In this document: positions 44,601 to 53,573 of the stretch, one piece after another
How positions within the stretch are numbered: position 1 is the first letter of the stretch
How the letters are laid out: each line of letters opens with the position of its first letter
NCBI RefSeq assembly: GCF_000018685.1
Contig: NC_010001.1
Coordinates: 1,628,001 to 1,692,000, forward strand
DNA from: Lachnoclostridium phytofermentans ISDg
Lineage (GTDB): Bacteria; Bacillota; Clostridia; Lachnospirales; Lachnospiraceae
DNA: 64,000 nucleotides
Reading direction: 5' to 3'
Program-made: the position numbers and the translations under genes
The notes under the pieces: model-generated
Told to the model about the DNA's origin: nothing
The model's database searches: none
Seen by the model: only the letters and a program-made list of their open reading frames with translations

Positions 44601-44690
44601 GTTGAACTAAGTTTTCTTGCTGTTACAGGTGTAAAAAATGCCAAATAAGTAAGCATTTCATACCTAAACAGCAGAAAACTAAAGTTCATC
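44601..44690. repeat. ~90-bp long-hairpin element (family B), copy 1
   Basis: 5' arm GTTGAACTAAGTTTTCTTGC and 3' arm GCAGAAAACTAAAGTTCA (after AACA) pair; inner AAATGC/GCATTT pairs too. It lies ~190 bases upstream of the Nudix gene. The second copy is at 47092. Confidence 0.8.
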
Positions 44691-44881
44691 ATAGATAGGA
44701 TGAATTATTAAGAAGGAAGCTACATCAGTATTTTTCTAGTTGAGAATTAGTATTGAAATCATTGTATAAATGTTGTATACTATGTATAAATCGTCCGTGT
44801 TAAAATCATGCTTTTTTGGCATCCTAGGAATATGGACAACAGTATTAAGTAGAGTTACACCAGAAAACAGGAGGCATTGCG

Positions 44882-45334
44882 ATGATTGAAGCAACTAGCT
44901 GTGGTGGTGTAGTGATTTTCAGAGGAAAAATCTTATTATTGTATAAGAATTATAAGAATAAGTATGAAGGCTGGGTATTACCAAAGGGAACCGTAGAAGA
45001 AGGCGAGGAGTATAAAGAGACTGCGATTCGCGAGGTTAGGGAAGAGACAGGTGCAGTAGCATCTATCATTAAGTATATTGGTAAGAGCCAATACACCTTT
45101 AATACTCCGCAGAATACTGTACTGAAGGATGTTCATTGGTACCTTATGATGTCTGATAGCTATTACAGCAAACCACAAAGGGAAGAGTATTTTATGGACT
45201 CAGGGTATTATAAGTTTCACGAAGCATATCATATGTTAAAATTCTCTAATGAAAAACAAATTTTAGAACGGGCATACAACGAATATGTGGACTTAAAGAA
45301 GAGTAATTTATGGGGCAACAAGAAATATTTTTAA
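44882..45334 (+). CDS. Nudix hydrolase
   Basis: A 150-residue pyrophosphohydrolase. The Nudix box is complete: Gly36, Glu42, Arg50-Glu51, Glu54-Glu55 and Gly57 in GTVEEGEEYKETAIREVREE. The start (EATSCGGVVIFRGKILLLYK) is typical of the Ap4A/MutT-like branch. Substrate unknown. AGGAGG lies nine bases before the ATG; a family-B hairpin element precedes the gene and a strong terminator follows. Confidence 0.9.
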   Translation: MIEATSCGGVVIFRGKILLLYKNYKNKYEGWVLPKGTVEEGEEYKETAIREVREETGAVASIIKYIGKSQYTFNTPQNTVLKDVHWYLMMSDSYYSKPQREEYFMDSGYYKFHEAYHMLKFSNEKQILERAYNEYVDLKKSNLWGNKKYF

Positions 45335-45410
45335 TAGGAACCCAATGATATCAAGGAGTCACATTCATAGGGATATGATGTATAACCTCTATGGCAAACA
45401 GGCTACGGAA

Positions 45411-45451
45411 CCAGCAATCGCACAGGAAAGTGTACGATTGTTGGTTTTTTT
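45411..45451 (+). terminator. Terminator after the Nudix gene
   Basis: CCAGCAATCG and CGATTGTTGG (45411-45420, 45435-45444) stem, followed by TTTTTT. Confidence 0.85.
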
Positions 45452-45473
45452 AATACATGTGGGAGGATAATTT

Positions 45474-46133
45474 ATGATAAATATATCAATCAATGAAGAC
45501 GTTGACGGTGTAAAGCTCAGTGAATTGATGGACTTTGTAATTAAGAGAAGTGATTCCATATCTGTGTCCAGATACTATACTGGTTTTTTAGATATTTCAG
45601 AATTCGAACAAATGCAAGAAAGCTATAAAGAATACATATATAAGGAAGATGCAAGCCGAAGAGAAGCTTATAAAAGTAATCTCAATGGTTATCAATTTAG
45701 AATAAAAAGTATGTTACATTTAGATTCTGAAGATGACGCATATTCATATTTTGACAGACTCTTGGAGCAGGATTTAAGTATGTTTGAAAAAGTGCAATAT
45801 GATTCTTTTTCTGAAGAACCGGATAATAGATTCACATCTCAATCTGATGAATTTATTAAAACGAAGTACACCAGAGTTACTCCAGTAACTAGGAATCCGG
45901 TTTTTGAAATGTGCTTTTTTAAACTTGGACAAATCAGCTCGTCCATTACGAATAAATTGAAGAAATTATATGACTTCCCATACATGATTGATGGCATCGG
46001 TTATGAGGACATAACCTTTTATAAGAATGACGCTATCATACTTGAAGTATGTTCGCATGAAAGATATGCCAATCTAAGTCTCGATGAGAAAGATGTTGAA
46101 GTCTTTAAAGAGCTGGGAATAACTTATGACTAG
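45474..46133 (+). CDS. Uncharacterised protein, 219 residues
   Basis: I do not recognise this protein. It is soluble, acidic and rich in Tyr and Phe, with no signal peptide or membrane segment. N-terminus INISINEDVDGVKLSELMDF; the centre has many Glu, Asp and Ser (EDDAYSYFDRLLEQD); the C-terminal part is better packed (FYKNDAIILEVCSHERYANL). Strong ribosome site GGGAGG six bases before ATG, so it is real. It starts 22 bases after a terminator T-run and is followed after ~70 bases by a FakA-type small protein. Confidence 0.6.
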   Translation: MINISINEDVDGVKLSELMDFVIKRSDSISVSRYYTGFLDISEFEQMQESYKEYIYKEDASRREAYKSNLNGYQFRIKSMLHLDSEDDAYSYFDRLLEQDLSMFEKVQYDSFSEEPDNRFTSQSDEFIKTKYTRVTPVTRNPVFEMCFFKLGQISSSITNKLKKLYDFPYMIDGIGYEDITFYKNDAIILEVCSHERYANLSLDEKDVEVFKELGITYD

Positions 46134-46205
46134 TTTATTTATTTTATTCGATATGATATTATTGTATTAGGAATCTATAAACAGAAATTTACGGAGGGAT
46201 ATTAG

Positions 46206-46457
46206 ATGTTAGAATTTAAATATGATACTCAATTATTGATTGAGGGAGAGAATCTTGATGAAGATGCTATCAATGATTATTTTACAAACAATTTTAAAGG
46301 AGATTGTCTCTTAGCAGTAGGAGACGAAGAACTTATTAAAATCCATTTTCACACGAATGAGCCATGGGAAGTAATGGAGTATTGTTCATCGTTGGGAGAA
46401 ATATATGATATCGTAATTGAGGACATGGACAGACAGGCAAGAGGATTACACGGTTAA
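46206..46457 (+). CDS. Stand-alone FakA C-terminal-like domain (DAK2-associated)
   Basis: An 83-residue protein resembling only the C-terminal part of the fatty-acid kinase FakA/DAK-phosphatase family: DTQLLIEGENLDEDAINDYF, GDCLLAVGDEELIKIHFHTNEPWEVMEYCSSLGEIYDIVIEDM. In full FakA this region follows the DAK2 (ATP) domain; here there is none. A regulatory or fatty-acid-binding-partner role is possible. GGAGG is well placed before the ATG. Downstream is a bidirectional terminator shared with comFB. Confidence 0.78.
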   Translation: MLEFKYDTQLLIEGENLDEDAINDYFTNNFKGDCLLAVGDEELIKIHFHTNEPWEVMEYCSSLGEIYDIVIEDMDRQARGLHG

Positions 46458-46512
46458 CAAATTCTTATTTGGAATACTATATAATACTCATCAGCTTAAC
46501 TATATAAATCAA

Positions 46513-46550
46513 AAAATGGTGAATAGGTTTAGCTACCTATTCACCATTTT
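46513..46550. terminator. Bidirectional terminator
   Basis: AAAATGGTGAATAGGT (46513-46528) and ACCTATTCACCATTTT (46535-46550): 16-bp perfect stem between convergent genes. Confidence 0.9.
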
Positions 46551-46559
46551 AAAAACATT

Positions 46560-46841
46560 TTAATTATCAAACTCTTCATGTCTCGGATTATTCCCAACCA
46601 AAATAATTCCTTGTGTTATCGCTGTAGTAACATTAGTTTCAAATTGAAGATCCAAGGAATCAAGTCTTGTTATTAACTCGCCTTGTGTTGTCACCACATA
46701 CTTTGCTGGCAGACGATTTAGCGCATATGATGCAATATCTAAGCGGCATTGCTCACATTTACAACAGTTGAAGGAATCTACAATATGATCTATCTGTTTA
46801 ATCACGAGATCCTCCATTAAATTATGTAATATCTTATTCAT
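46560..46841 (-). CDS. comFB: ComFB family protein
   Basis: A 93-residue protein with the late-competence ComFB pattern: NLMEDLVIKQIDHI, CCKCEQCRLDIASYALNRLPAKYVVTT. The Cys pairs bind zinc in structures of the family, and cyanobacterial members bind cyclic dinucleotides. A cyclic-di-AMP receptor, DarA, is encoded 8 kb away but is not linked. Ribosome site TTGGGGG before ATG 46841. Competence role is not shown here. Confidence 0.85.
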   Translation of the reverse strand: MNKILHNLMEDLVIKQIDHIVDSFNCCKCEQCRLDIASYALNRLPAKYVVTTQGELITRLDSLDLQFETNVTTAITQGIILVGNNPRHEEFDN

Positions 46842-47091
46842 ACAATATTACCCCCAAAAACATTCATAGACCGTGCTCTTATAATGAATAACTTGCTGTT
46901 TCAGCTTATCCTCACAGTTCTTTTTTTTGTAGTATATTATTACTACAAGTAGTGCGCCCCCTTGCATTAAAATGCCATATCTATAATTTACCACTTAGCC
47001 AATTATTTGTAAAGAGTGTGCGTTGTTTTTTAAATTAGAGTTTGATATAATGAAATTCGTGGTAAAATTTAAAAGATACTAGTATAATATA

Positions 47092-47185
47092 AGTTGAACT
47101 AGGTTTTTATACTGTTTTAGTAGTAAAAATGCTATATACGCAAGTATTTTCATACTTGAAACAGCAGAAAACTAAAGATCAACAT
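47092..47185. repeat. ~90-bp long-hairpin element (family B), copy 2
   Basis: AGTTGAACTAGGTTTTTATA and the 3' arm GCAGAAAACTAAAGATCAAC pair as in copy 1 at 44601. TATAAT (47083-47088) ends four bases before it, so a transcript could start inside the element. Confidence 0.8.
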
Positions 47186-47244
47186 ATATAGGTAAAACTA
47201 TGGGAATCCTATCTATTGTTAGGAATGGCGAAAGGATAGAGGCG

Positions 47245-47709
47245 ATGAGCATAAAAAATGAAAATGAGCCCCAAGAAACTAGCTTTTTAATAATGATGTG
47301 GAAGAAATTTGTAAATCGTGAAACGATAACCTATGCGATTGCAGGTGTGTTAACAACATTGGTTAATTTAATAACCTTTGATTTAATTGCAAATAAAATG
47401 CATGTTAATGATTTGGTAGCCAATATTATTGCTTGGATTTTTGCAGTTAGTTTTGCTTATGTAGTAAATAACTTTTGGGTTTTTCATAGTGGCGTGGGAA
47501 AAGAATACAAAGAAGTTGAAAAAATCTTAAAGTTCTTTGGTGCAAGATTAGTAACACTTGGCATTGAGGAAGCAGGTATTCTTTGTTTTGTTACCTGGTT
47601 ACATTTTAATAACATGGTTGTGAAGCTTGGATTAGCAGTTATTGTTATTATCGTAAATTATATTTTTAGTAAGTTATATATTTTTAATAAGGACAAGGAT
47701 GAGAAGTAA
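47245..47709 (+). CDS. GtrA-family membrane protein
   Basis: A 154-residue protein with four predicted helices, matching GtrA (flippase-type, cell-envelope glycosylation): RETITYAIAGVLTTLVNLITFDLI, NIIAWIFAVSFAYVVNNFWVF and a last pair ending IVNYIFSKLYIF. The typical YxVxNxxWVF segment is clear. ATG 47245 has AAAGGA-TAGAGG; an ATG at 47200 lies right after the family-B element without a ribosome site. Substrate unknown. The next gene starts 29 bases downstream. Confidence 0.85.
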   Translation: MSIKNENEPQETSFLIMMWKKFVNRETITYAIAGVLTTLVNLITFDLIANKMHVNDLVANIIAWIFAVSFAYVVNNFWVFHSGVGKEYKEVEKILKFFGARLVTLGIEEAGILCFVTWLHFNNMVVKLGLAVIVIIVNYIFSKLYIFNKDKDEK

Positions 47710-47738
47710 TATACCAAGTCCATGGAAAGGGTTCAACA

Positions 47739-48941
47739 ATGGAAAAAGCTATCGTAACGTTAAAAAAAGGGGAAGGAAGATTTTTAAAATCAGGTGGCCT
47801 ATGGATATTTGATAATGAAATCAGTCAGGTTAGTGGTGAATTTAATAATGGAGATTTAGTAACTGTTCAAGATTTTGATGGTTATTGCATGGGAACTGGA
47901 TTTATTAATGAATTATCGAAGATTAGAGTTCGCATGATGAGTAGAGTAAAAGGTCAAGAGATTACAGAAGAATTTCTTAAAGATCGATTACTTGCAGCAT
48001 GGGAATATCGCAAGAAGACAGTCGATACCAGCAGTTGTCGTATCGTATTTGGAGAGGCTGATTTTCTACCTGGTTTAGTTATTGATAAATTCTCAGACGT
48101 TTTGGTAGTTCAATCCTTAGCGCTTGGGATTGATCGTATGAAGGATGTGATTGTACGATTATTAAAAGAGATACTGCTAGAAGATGGAGTTATCATTCGT
48201 GGTGTATATGAACGAAGCGATGCGAAAGTAAGAACCCAGGAAGGCATGGAGCGTATCAAAGGTTTTCTTGGAGAACCTTTTGACACGAATGTCTTGATAA
48301 CGGAAAATGGAGTAAAGTATTACGTAGATGTTGAGGATGGTCAAAAGACTGGATTTTTCCTAGATCAAAAATATAATCGATTAGCAATCCAACGTATATG
48401 TAAAGACGCGAAAGTATTAGATTGTTTTACTCATACCGGTTCGTTTGCTTTAAATGCTGGAATTGGTGGAGCAAAAGAAGTACTTGGTATTGATGCCTCC
48501 GAATTAGGCGTAAATCAGGCAAGGAAGAATGCTGAGTTAAATGGGCTGGAAAAGATAGTTCGTTTCCAATGTGAGGATGTCTTTGAGTTACTACCTCGTT
48601 TAGAGGAGTCAGGTGAGAAGTTTGATGTTATTATTCTTGATCCACCTGCATTTACAAAGTCAAGAAATTCAGTAAAGAATGCCATTAAGGGATATCGTGA
48701 AATAAATCTAAGAGCTATGAAATTAATCAAAGATGGCGGTTACCTTGCAACTTGTTCTTGCTCACACTTTATGACACCTGATTTATTTACAGAGACAATT
48801 GGACAGGCTGCTAGAAATGTGCATAAGCGTTTACGTCAGGTGGAATATCGTACTCAGTCACCAGATCATCCTATCCTTTGGGCAGCAGACGAATCTTACT
48901 ATTTAAAATTTTATATTTTCCAAGTATGTGATGAAAAATAA
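47739..48941 (+). CDS. RlmI-like rRNA (cytosine-C5)-methyltransferase
   Basis: A 400-residue enzyme with a PUA-like N-terminus (KGEGRFLKSGGLWIFDNEISQVSG), an EEHEE-like middle and a SAM methylase: VLDCFTHTGSFALNAGIGGA, then DVIILDPPAFTKS and CSHFM near the end. It matches the RlmI family that makes m5C1962 in 23S rRNA. AAAGGG precedes the ATG. It probably shares a transcript with the GtrA gene; two terminators follow. Confidence 0.9.
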   Translation: MEKAIVTLKKGEGRFLKSGGLWIFDNEISQVSGEFNNGDLVTVQDFDGYCMGTGFINELSKIRVRMMSRVKGQEITEEFLKDRLLAAWEYRKKTVDTSSCRIVFGEADFLPGLVIDKFSDVLVVQSLALGIDRMKDVIVRLLKEILLEDGVIIRGVYERSDAKVRTQEGMERIKGFLGEPFDTNVLITENGVKYYVDVEDGQKTGFFLDQKYNRLAIQRICKDAKVLDCFTHTGSFALNAGIGGAKEVLGIDASELGVNQARKNAELNGLEKIVRFQCEDVFELLPRLEESGEKFDVIILDPPAFTKSRNSVKNAIKGYREINLRAMKLIKDGGYLATCSCSHFMTPDLFTETIGQAARNVHKRLRQVEYRTQSPDHPILWAADESYYLKFYIFQVCDEK

Positions 48942-48960
48942 AAAATAATATCTTTGTACA

Positions 48961-49000
48961 AGACAAGTATGAATCGATAAGATGGATACTTGTCTTTTAT
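48961..49000 (+). terminator. Terminator after the RlmI-like gene
   Basis: AGACAAGTAT (48961-48970) and ATACTTGTCT (48986-48995), followed by TTTAT. Confidence 0.85.
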
Positions 49001-49009
49001 AAAGAGGAA

Positions 49010-49040
49010 AAGGCTAGGAATCTGCTCCTAGTCTTTCTCT
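49010..49040 (-). terminator. Terminator serving the DUF5050 gene
   Basis: AAGGCTAGGA/TCCTAGTCTTT hairpin between convergent genes; the minus-strand tail is TTTTCCTC. Confidence 0.6.
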
Positions 49041-49123
49041 CTTTATTATACCTTATATTATACATTATACTATGGGTAAGCACTATAAAACTATTTTAAT
49101 AGCAAAACCGATTAGTTGTTCAT

Positions 49124-50152
49124 TCACTTAATAACTGGTGGCTGAAACAGTCTAAGTTCTCCGTTTTGAGGTTTATAAGCATATACATCGACCCCATTAT
49201 AATCACGGAAAAAGACAAAGTTGCTAGTGCAACCGATTTGCTTATAGTCTCCGTCTAGGACAACCTTCTTCTCCATTGTGGTAAGGTTTATCTGCCCAAG
49301 ATGATTATTGTCACCGCCATCTACTTGATAGAAAATATAATTTCCGTCTATGCTGATATTATAAGTAGAGCAAAATTCATCTATGAGGACTGTCTTATTG
49401 TTACCCTCATAGTCAATGCGGCAGAGAGCATAATTATCTTCCAAAGATATGTAGTAGATTCCTTCTGGTCTAGCAATTGGCATATAGCAATTACTGTTTA
49501 AAATAGATTTTACAGTATTGTCTTTTGTATTCATAGCGTAGATACTGTGATCTACATCAGCGCCTGCAAAGTACATAGAACCCTCATGGTAGGAGGCAGG
49601 CAGGATTGGAGAATCAGATAACCTAGTTTCATTCTTTTTATCGATATCTACACTATAAAACTGAATTCCGATTTTTGCCGAGTAATGTTGATAGTAGATT
49701 GTATTTCCATACAATGAAAGTAAACCACTTGGCTCACCATATAACTGTAAAGTATTATTTCCATTGTTTTTATCGATTCGATAGATACCGGAACAATAGA
49801 AGAGAAAGATACTTTTTGTTGGTTTTACTTTTGTATTATTTTCTCTGGAATAATAGATGTAATTTTCATCTACGTTGATATAGCGTGCTTTATCATCGTT
49901 TATTTTCATAACATTATTACATTCTAAATCCATACTGTACAAGGTACCATCATCATTGAAATTACTAAAATAAACCCTACCACCCTGTTCGCAAAAGGTT
50001 CCACCGTTATATAAATTACCAGCGGTATTGCCTATATAATCTTTCTTGTTATAGTGCACCTGTTCGTTTTGTTTGCTAATTATAACTAAGGCTATTAGTA
50101 TAGCGGGTATAAATATGATAAGAAGTAATCGTATTATTATTTTTTTTTTCAT
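49124..50152 (-). CDS. DUF5050 protein, membrane-anchored
   Basis: About 342 residues. A single N-terminal anchor (IIIRLLLIIFIPAILIALVII) is followed by repeats of the form 'GNYIFYQVDGGDNNHLGQI', 'YIYYSRENNT', 'TIYYQHYSA', 'GSMYFAGADVDHSIYAM', typical of the DUF5050 beta-propeller domain. It is probably exposed outside the cell. No catalytic motif. Start: ATG 50152 (MKKKIIIR) preferred; ATG 50167 directly abuts AAGG. It lies 26 bases after a newly recognised 40-residue membrane protein on the same strand. Confidence 0.75.
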   Translation of the reverse strand: MKKKIIIRLLLIIFIPAILIALVIISKQNEQVHYNKKDYIGNTAGNLYNGGTFCEQGGRVYFSNFNDDGTLYSMDLECNNVMKINDDKARYINVDENYIYYSRENNTKVKPTKSIFLFYCSGIYRIDKNNGNNTLQLYGEPSGLLSLYGNTIYYQHYSAKIGIQFYSVDIDKKNETRLSDSPILPASYHEGSMYFAGADVDHSIYAMNTKDNTVKSILNSNCYMPIARPEGIYYISLEDNYALCRIDYEGNNKTVLIDEFCSTYNISIDGNYIFYQVDGGDNNHLGQINLTTMEKKVVLDGDYKQIGCTSNFVFFRDYNGVDVYAYKPQNGELRLFQPPVIK

Positions 50153-50178
50153 TTTATTGTACACCATCCTTAGGATTT

Positions 50179-50301
50179 TTAATTATCAGCATTACTATCA
50201 ATATAAGTGCTAATTTCTCTATAGAAGGTTAGTATAAATAGAATTGCTCCACAAAATAGCCCAGTCATTAATATGGAAAGTGCAATGAATCCTTTTTTCA
50301 T
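50179..50301 (-). CDS. Small membrane protein, 40 residues
   Basis: A short frame missed by length cut-offs: MKKGFIALSILMTGLFCGAI, then LFILTF and a hydrophilic tail YREISTYIDSNADN. One transmembrane segment (residues ~5-27) after a positive start. A strong ribosome site, ATGGAGGT, lies eleven bases before ATG 50301. It is directly upstream of the DUF5050 gene, with 26 bases between, suggesting an operon and possibly a partner protein. No family recognised. Confidence 0.65.
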   Translation of the reverse strand: MKKGFIALSILMTGLFCGAILFILTFYREISTYIDSNADN

Positions 50302-50618
50302 ATAAATCTATACCTCCATTCCTGTATACTATAAAAAGTTTTAAAGTATCTCTTTTTATTATCTGGATGATCTTAATTTAAAAGTGGAAAAGTTTACTTT
50401 GTATTAGTGATATCTACAAAAATGATATCGGCATAAATAAATTATCACATTATAATTAAGGTAACCTATCTTATCCTTATCTTTCCTTATTCTTTTCTTT
50501 TTTATTACACATAAAAGGATTAATAAAATGTTTATAGTTTTATTTTAGCAAAATTTATCAATATGTAAAGAGAAAACAATGGTTTTATTTGTACAATAAA
50601 AATATTTCTACTATTTAT

Positions 50619-50655
50619 GACAAGGAAATGTTCGCATAGCGTACTTTTTCTTGTT
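50619..50655 (+). repeat. Family-A leader hairpin, copy upstream of pheA
   Basis: ACAAGGAAATGTTCGC and GCGTACTTTTTCTTGT arms, then ATGAATAAAAG at 50664 as in the other copies. This ATGAATAA is part of the element and not the pheA start. Nothing else was seen in 50302-50618 beyond AT-rich sequence. Confidence 0.8.
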
Positions 50656-50756
50656 TATCCACCATGAATAAAAGATTCAACCACTATGAAGTAAAGATTT
50701 TGTTGAAAAATAAGAAAGGTATAGATATAATAAGCGTTAAGAATGGAGGCGGTGAC

Positions 50757-51896
50757 ATGATTGACTTACAAAGAAGTAGAGAAGAAATAGATAAGATTGA
50801 TGCTAAAATGGTGGAACTGTTTGAACAGCGAATGAAAATATCTCAAAATGTGGCAGAATATAAGATTAATACTGGTAAGCCGGTTTTAGATAGAGAAAGA
50901 GAGAAACAAAAACTTGACAGCGTAGAAAAACTTGCTCGTACAGAATATAATGGTCAAGCGGTAAGAGAACTTTTTTCACAGATTATGTCCATGAGTCGTA
51001 AACTTCAATATACTATGATGAATTATAACCAAGCAAGTGAGTTTCATAAGATTACAGAGATACCAAAAAATAACGAAACGAAGATTGTGTATTTTGGTAC
51101 GAAGGGATCTTATTCGGAACAAGCAATGGAAGAATATTTCGGTACTGATATAACAAGTTTTGGTGCATCTAGTTTCTATGAGGTTATGTCAAAAGTCTCT
51201 AATGGTGAAGCAGATTATGGAGTATTACCAATAGAGAATACTACGACAGGTGGAATTACGGATATTTATGATTTGCTTGTGGAATTTGATAATTATATTG
51301 TAGCGGAACAAGTGCTTAAGGTAGATCAAGCCTTACTTTCCCTATCTGGTACCAATCTTTCAGAGATACGTACCGTATATTCTCATCCTCAGGGAATTCT
51401 ACAAAGTAGAAAATTCTTAGAGCAGTATCCTAATATAAAAACTGTGGAATTTGGAAGTACAGCAGGATGTGCAAAAAAAGTACTGGAAGATGGAGATAAA
51501 ACTCAGGCAGCGATTGCAAGCATACGTGCTGCAAGCACATACGGGTTAGAGGTGTTAGCAAGTAACATTAATTATGAAGAAGTGAATTCAACACGTTTCA
51601 TCATAATAACCAAGCAACGTCAGTTTTGTGAAGGCTCTAATAAAATGAGTATTTGTTTTACGCTTCCTCATGAAAGTGGTTCTCTTTATAATATGCTATC
51701 ACATATTATATTTAATAATTTAAATATGTCAAAGATTGAGTCCCGCCCAATACCAGGTAAGAAGTTCGAATATCGTTTCTTTGTTGATTTTGATGGATGT
51801 ATCGAAGAAGCCTCCGTAATTAATACGCTACGTGGAATCGAAGCGGAAGCTTTGGATATCAAAATACTTGGAAATTATATTGGAGTTGATTTGTAA
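50757..51896 (+). CDS. pheA: Bifunctional chorismate mutase/prephenate dehydratase
   Basis: A 379-residue P-protein of phenylalanine synthesis. Residues ~1-85 are an AroQ chorismate mutase (RSREEIDKIDAKMVELFEQRMKISQNVAEYK); ~110-290 the prephenate dehydratase (YFGTKGSYSEQAMEEYFG, GVLPIENTTTGGITDIYDLL, and TRFIIITKQ); ~300-379 an ACT domain for Phe feedback (FTLPHESGSLYNMLSHI, and ESRPIPGKKFEYRFFVDF). Start chosen at ATG 50757, with GGAGG six bases upstream. An in-frame ATG at 50664 lies inside a family-A repeat and adds 31 residues unlike any PheA. Confidence 0.95.
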   Translation: MIDLQRSREEIDKIDAKMVELFEQRMKISQNVAEYKINTGKPVLDREREKQKLDSVEKLARTEYNGQAVRELFSQIMSMSRKLQYTMMNYNQASEFHKITEIPKNNETKIVYFGTKGSYSEQAMEEYFGTDITSFGASSFYEVMSKVSNGEADYGVLPIENTTTGGITDIYDLLVEFDNYIVAEQVLKVDQALLSLSGTNLSEIRTVYSHPQGILQSRKFLEQYPNIKTVEFGSTAGCAKKVLEDGDKTQAAIASIRAASTYGLEVLASNINYEEVNSTRFIIITKQRQFCEGSNKMSICFTLPHESGSLYNMLSHIIFNNLNMSKIESRPIPGKKFEYRFFVDFDGCIEEASVINTLRGIEAEALDIKILGNYIGVDL

Positions 51897-52033
51897 TTGA
51901 ACCATATTTTCATCATTTTTTCAAAATCTGAACACAAATCGTACACAAACTATTGTTAAACTAAAGCCATAAGTTAAACAAAAATAAATCATTGATTTGA
52001 AGATATCAGATAGAGAAGAAAGGAGAATGACAT

Positions 52034-53560
52034 ATGAACGATATGGATAATAGAAAGAATGAGGATGGCTTATTAAGCCAAGATAGTACACAGCAACAAA
52101 ATAGTTCAGTTGATCAAGTGAATACATCTTATGAGACACCTAATTTTGTAATGATGGATAGTGACCAAAGGGAAGAAAAAGTAGTTGAGTCAACAGTGAT
52201 AGAGAACTCAAACGAAAAAGAGCCATACTTAAACTCACAGGATGTAAATCAAGAGGAAATTAGAAACCAGTTCTTCCCTGATACAACTGTAAATGCAACT
52301 GTTTCCAATGAAGAAGATAAGAATAAAAATAAAAAGCAAAAAACAGGTAAGGGTAAGAGATTTTTGAAGAATACAGTAGCGCTTGTATCTGCCGCAGCCT
52401 TGTTTGGTGCTGTAGCAGGAGTTGCATTCAACGGTGTTCCGATCGGTGGAAAAAATGAAGGTGCGATAGGAATGAAACCAATCGATGAGATAACAGGAGT
52501 TACTGAAACTTCCTCAGGTGATTCAACCAACGGTGATATCGTACAAACTGGATTAACAGAGGTTAGTGCAACCGATGTATCCGGAGTTGTTGAAAATGTT
52601 ATGCCAGCCATTGTAGCAATTAATTGTTCTGCAACTCAGACACAATATGATTTCTTTGGCAGAGAATTCAATCAAGAGATATCCGGTAGTGGTTCTGGTA
52701 TTATTATTGGTCAAAATAATAAGGAAATATTAATTGCCACAAATAATCATGTGGTAGCAGATGCAACAGCAATCGAAATTGTATTTAATGATGATTCTAA
52801 GGCGACAGGAACGATTAAGGGCACAGAGCCTTCTTCTGACTTAGCTGTAGTAGCCGTTAATATTGATGATTTATCGGCAGAAACAAAGGCAAATATTAAA
52901 GTTGCGACTTTAGGAAATTCAGATAATATTAAAACTGGTGAAATGGCAATTGCGATTGGTAATGCACTTGGTTATGGTCAATCTGTAACCGTTGGATATA
53001 TCAGTGCATTAAATCGTGAGGTTACTGTTGACGATGTTACCTTAAATTTAATTCAGACCGATGCAGCAATTAATCCTGGTAATAGTGGTGGAGCGTTAAT
53101 CAATGCGAAAGGTGAAGTAATTGGTATAAACTCTGTTAAGTATTCGGATACCAATGTAGAACGTATTGGATATTCCATTCCTATTTCTCATGCGATTCCT
53201 ATTATTAATGATTTAATGAACCGTGAAGAATTAAAGGAAAATCAAATGGCTTACCTTGGAATTTCAGGAAAGAATGTCGAAAAATCCTATGCAGAAGCAT
53301 TTAATATGCCTGTAGGCGTATATATTTACAAAGTTTCCGAAGGTAGTGCCGCCCAGAAGGCTGGCTTGCATCAGGGAGACATCATCACTGCATTTAATGG
53401 TAGAGAAGTCTCTGATATGAATCAGTTAATGAGTATCCTTAGCTATACAAGAGGCGGTACTGATGCTAAATTAACCGTAAGTGTTCTTGAAAACGGAAAA
53501 TATGTAGAAAAAGAGATTCCGGTTACATTAGGTTTTAGAACAGATTCCTCAAAAAAATAG
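52034..53560 (+). CDS. HtrA/DegP-type membrane serine protease
   Basis: A 508-residue quality-control protease. Residues 1-105 are a hydrophilic cytoplasmic region rich in Asn, Gln and Glu, then a membrane segment (NTVALVSAAALFGAVAGVAF). The trypsin-like domain has the full triad His239 (ATNNHVVAD), Asp269 (SSDLAVVAV) and Ser351 (NPGNSGGAL). The C-terminal PDZ domain (MAYLGISGKNVEKSYA, and GSAAQKAGLHQGDIITAFNG) ends the protein. AAAGGAG precedes the ATG. It resembles Bacillus HtrA/YkdA. A substrate-binding protein gene follows, but is separated by an RBS-locking hairpin. Confidence 0.93.
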   Translation: MNDMDNRKNEDGLLSQDSTQQQNSSVDQVNTSYETPNFVMMDSDQREEKVVESTVIENSNEKEPYLNSQDVNQEEIRNQFFPDTTVNATVSNEEDKNKNKKQKTGKGKRFLKNTVALVSAAALFGAVAGVAFNGVPIGGKNEGAIGMKPIDEITGVTETSSGDSTNGDIVQTGLTEVSATDVSGVVENVMPAIVAINCSATQTQYDFFGREFNQEISGSGSGIIIGQNNKEILIATNNHVVADATAIEIVFNDDSKATGTIKGTEPSSDLAVVAVNIDDLSAETKANIKVATLGNSDNIKTGEMAIAIGNALGYGQSVTVGYISALNREVTVDDVTLNLIQTDAAINPGNSGGALINAKGEVIGINSVKYSDTNVERIGYSIPISHAIPIINDLMNREELKENQMAYLGISGKNVEKSYAEAFNMPVGVYIYKVSEGSAAQKAGLHQGDIITAFNGREVSDMNQLMSILSYTRGGTDAKLTVSVLENGKYVEKEIPVTLGFRTDSSKK

Positions 53561-53573
53561 AATAGACTAGCAC

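Noticed and set aside
50664..50756. 31-residue N-terminal extension of PheA
   Set aside because: Its ATGAATAA start is part of the dispersed hairpin element, while GGAGG precedes ATG 50757, where the chorismate mutase begins.
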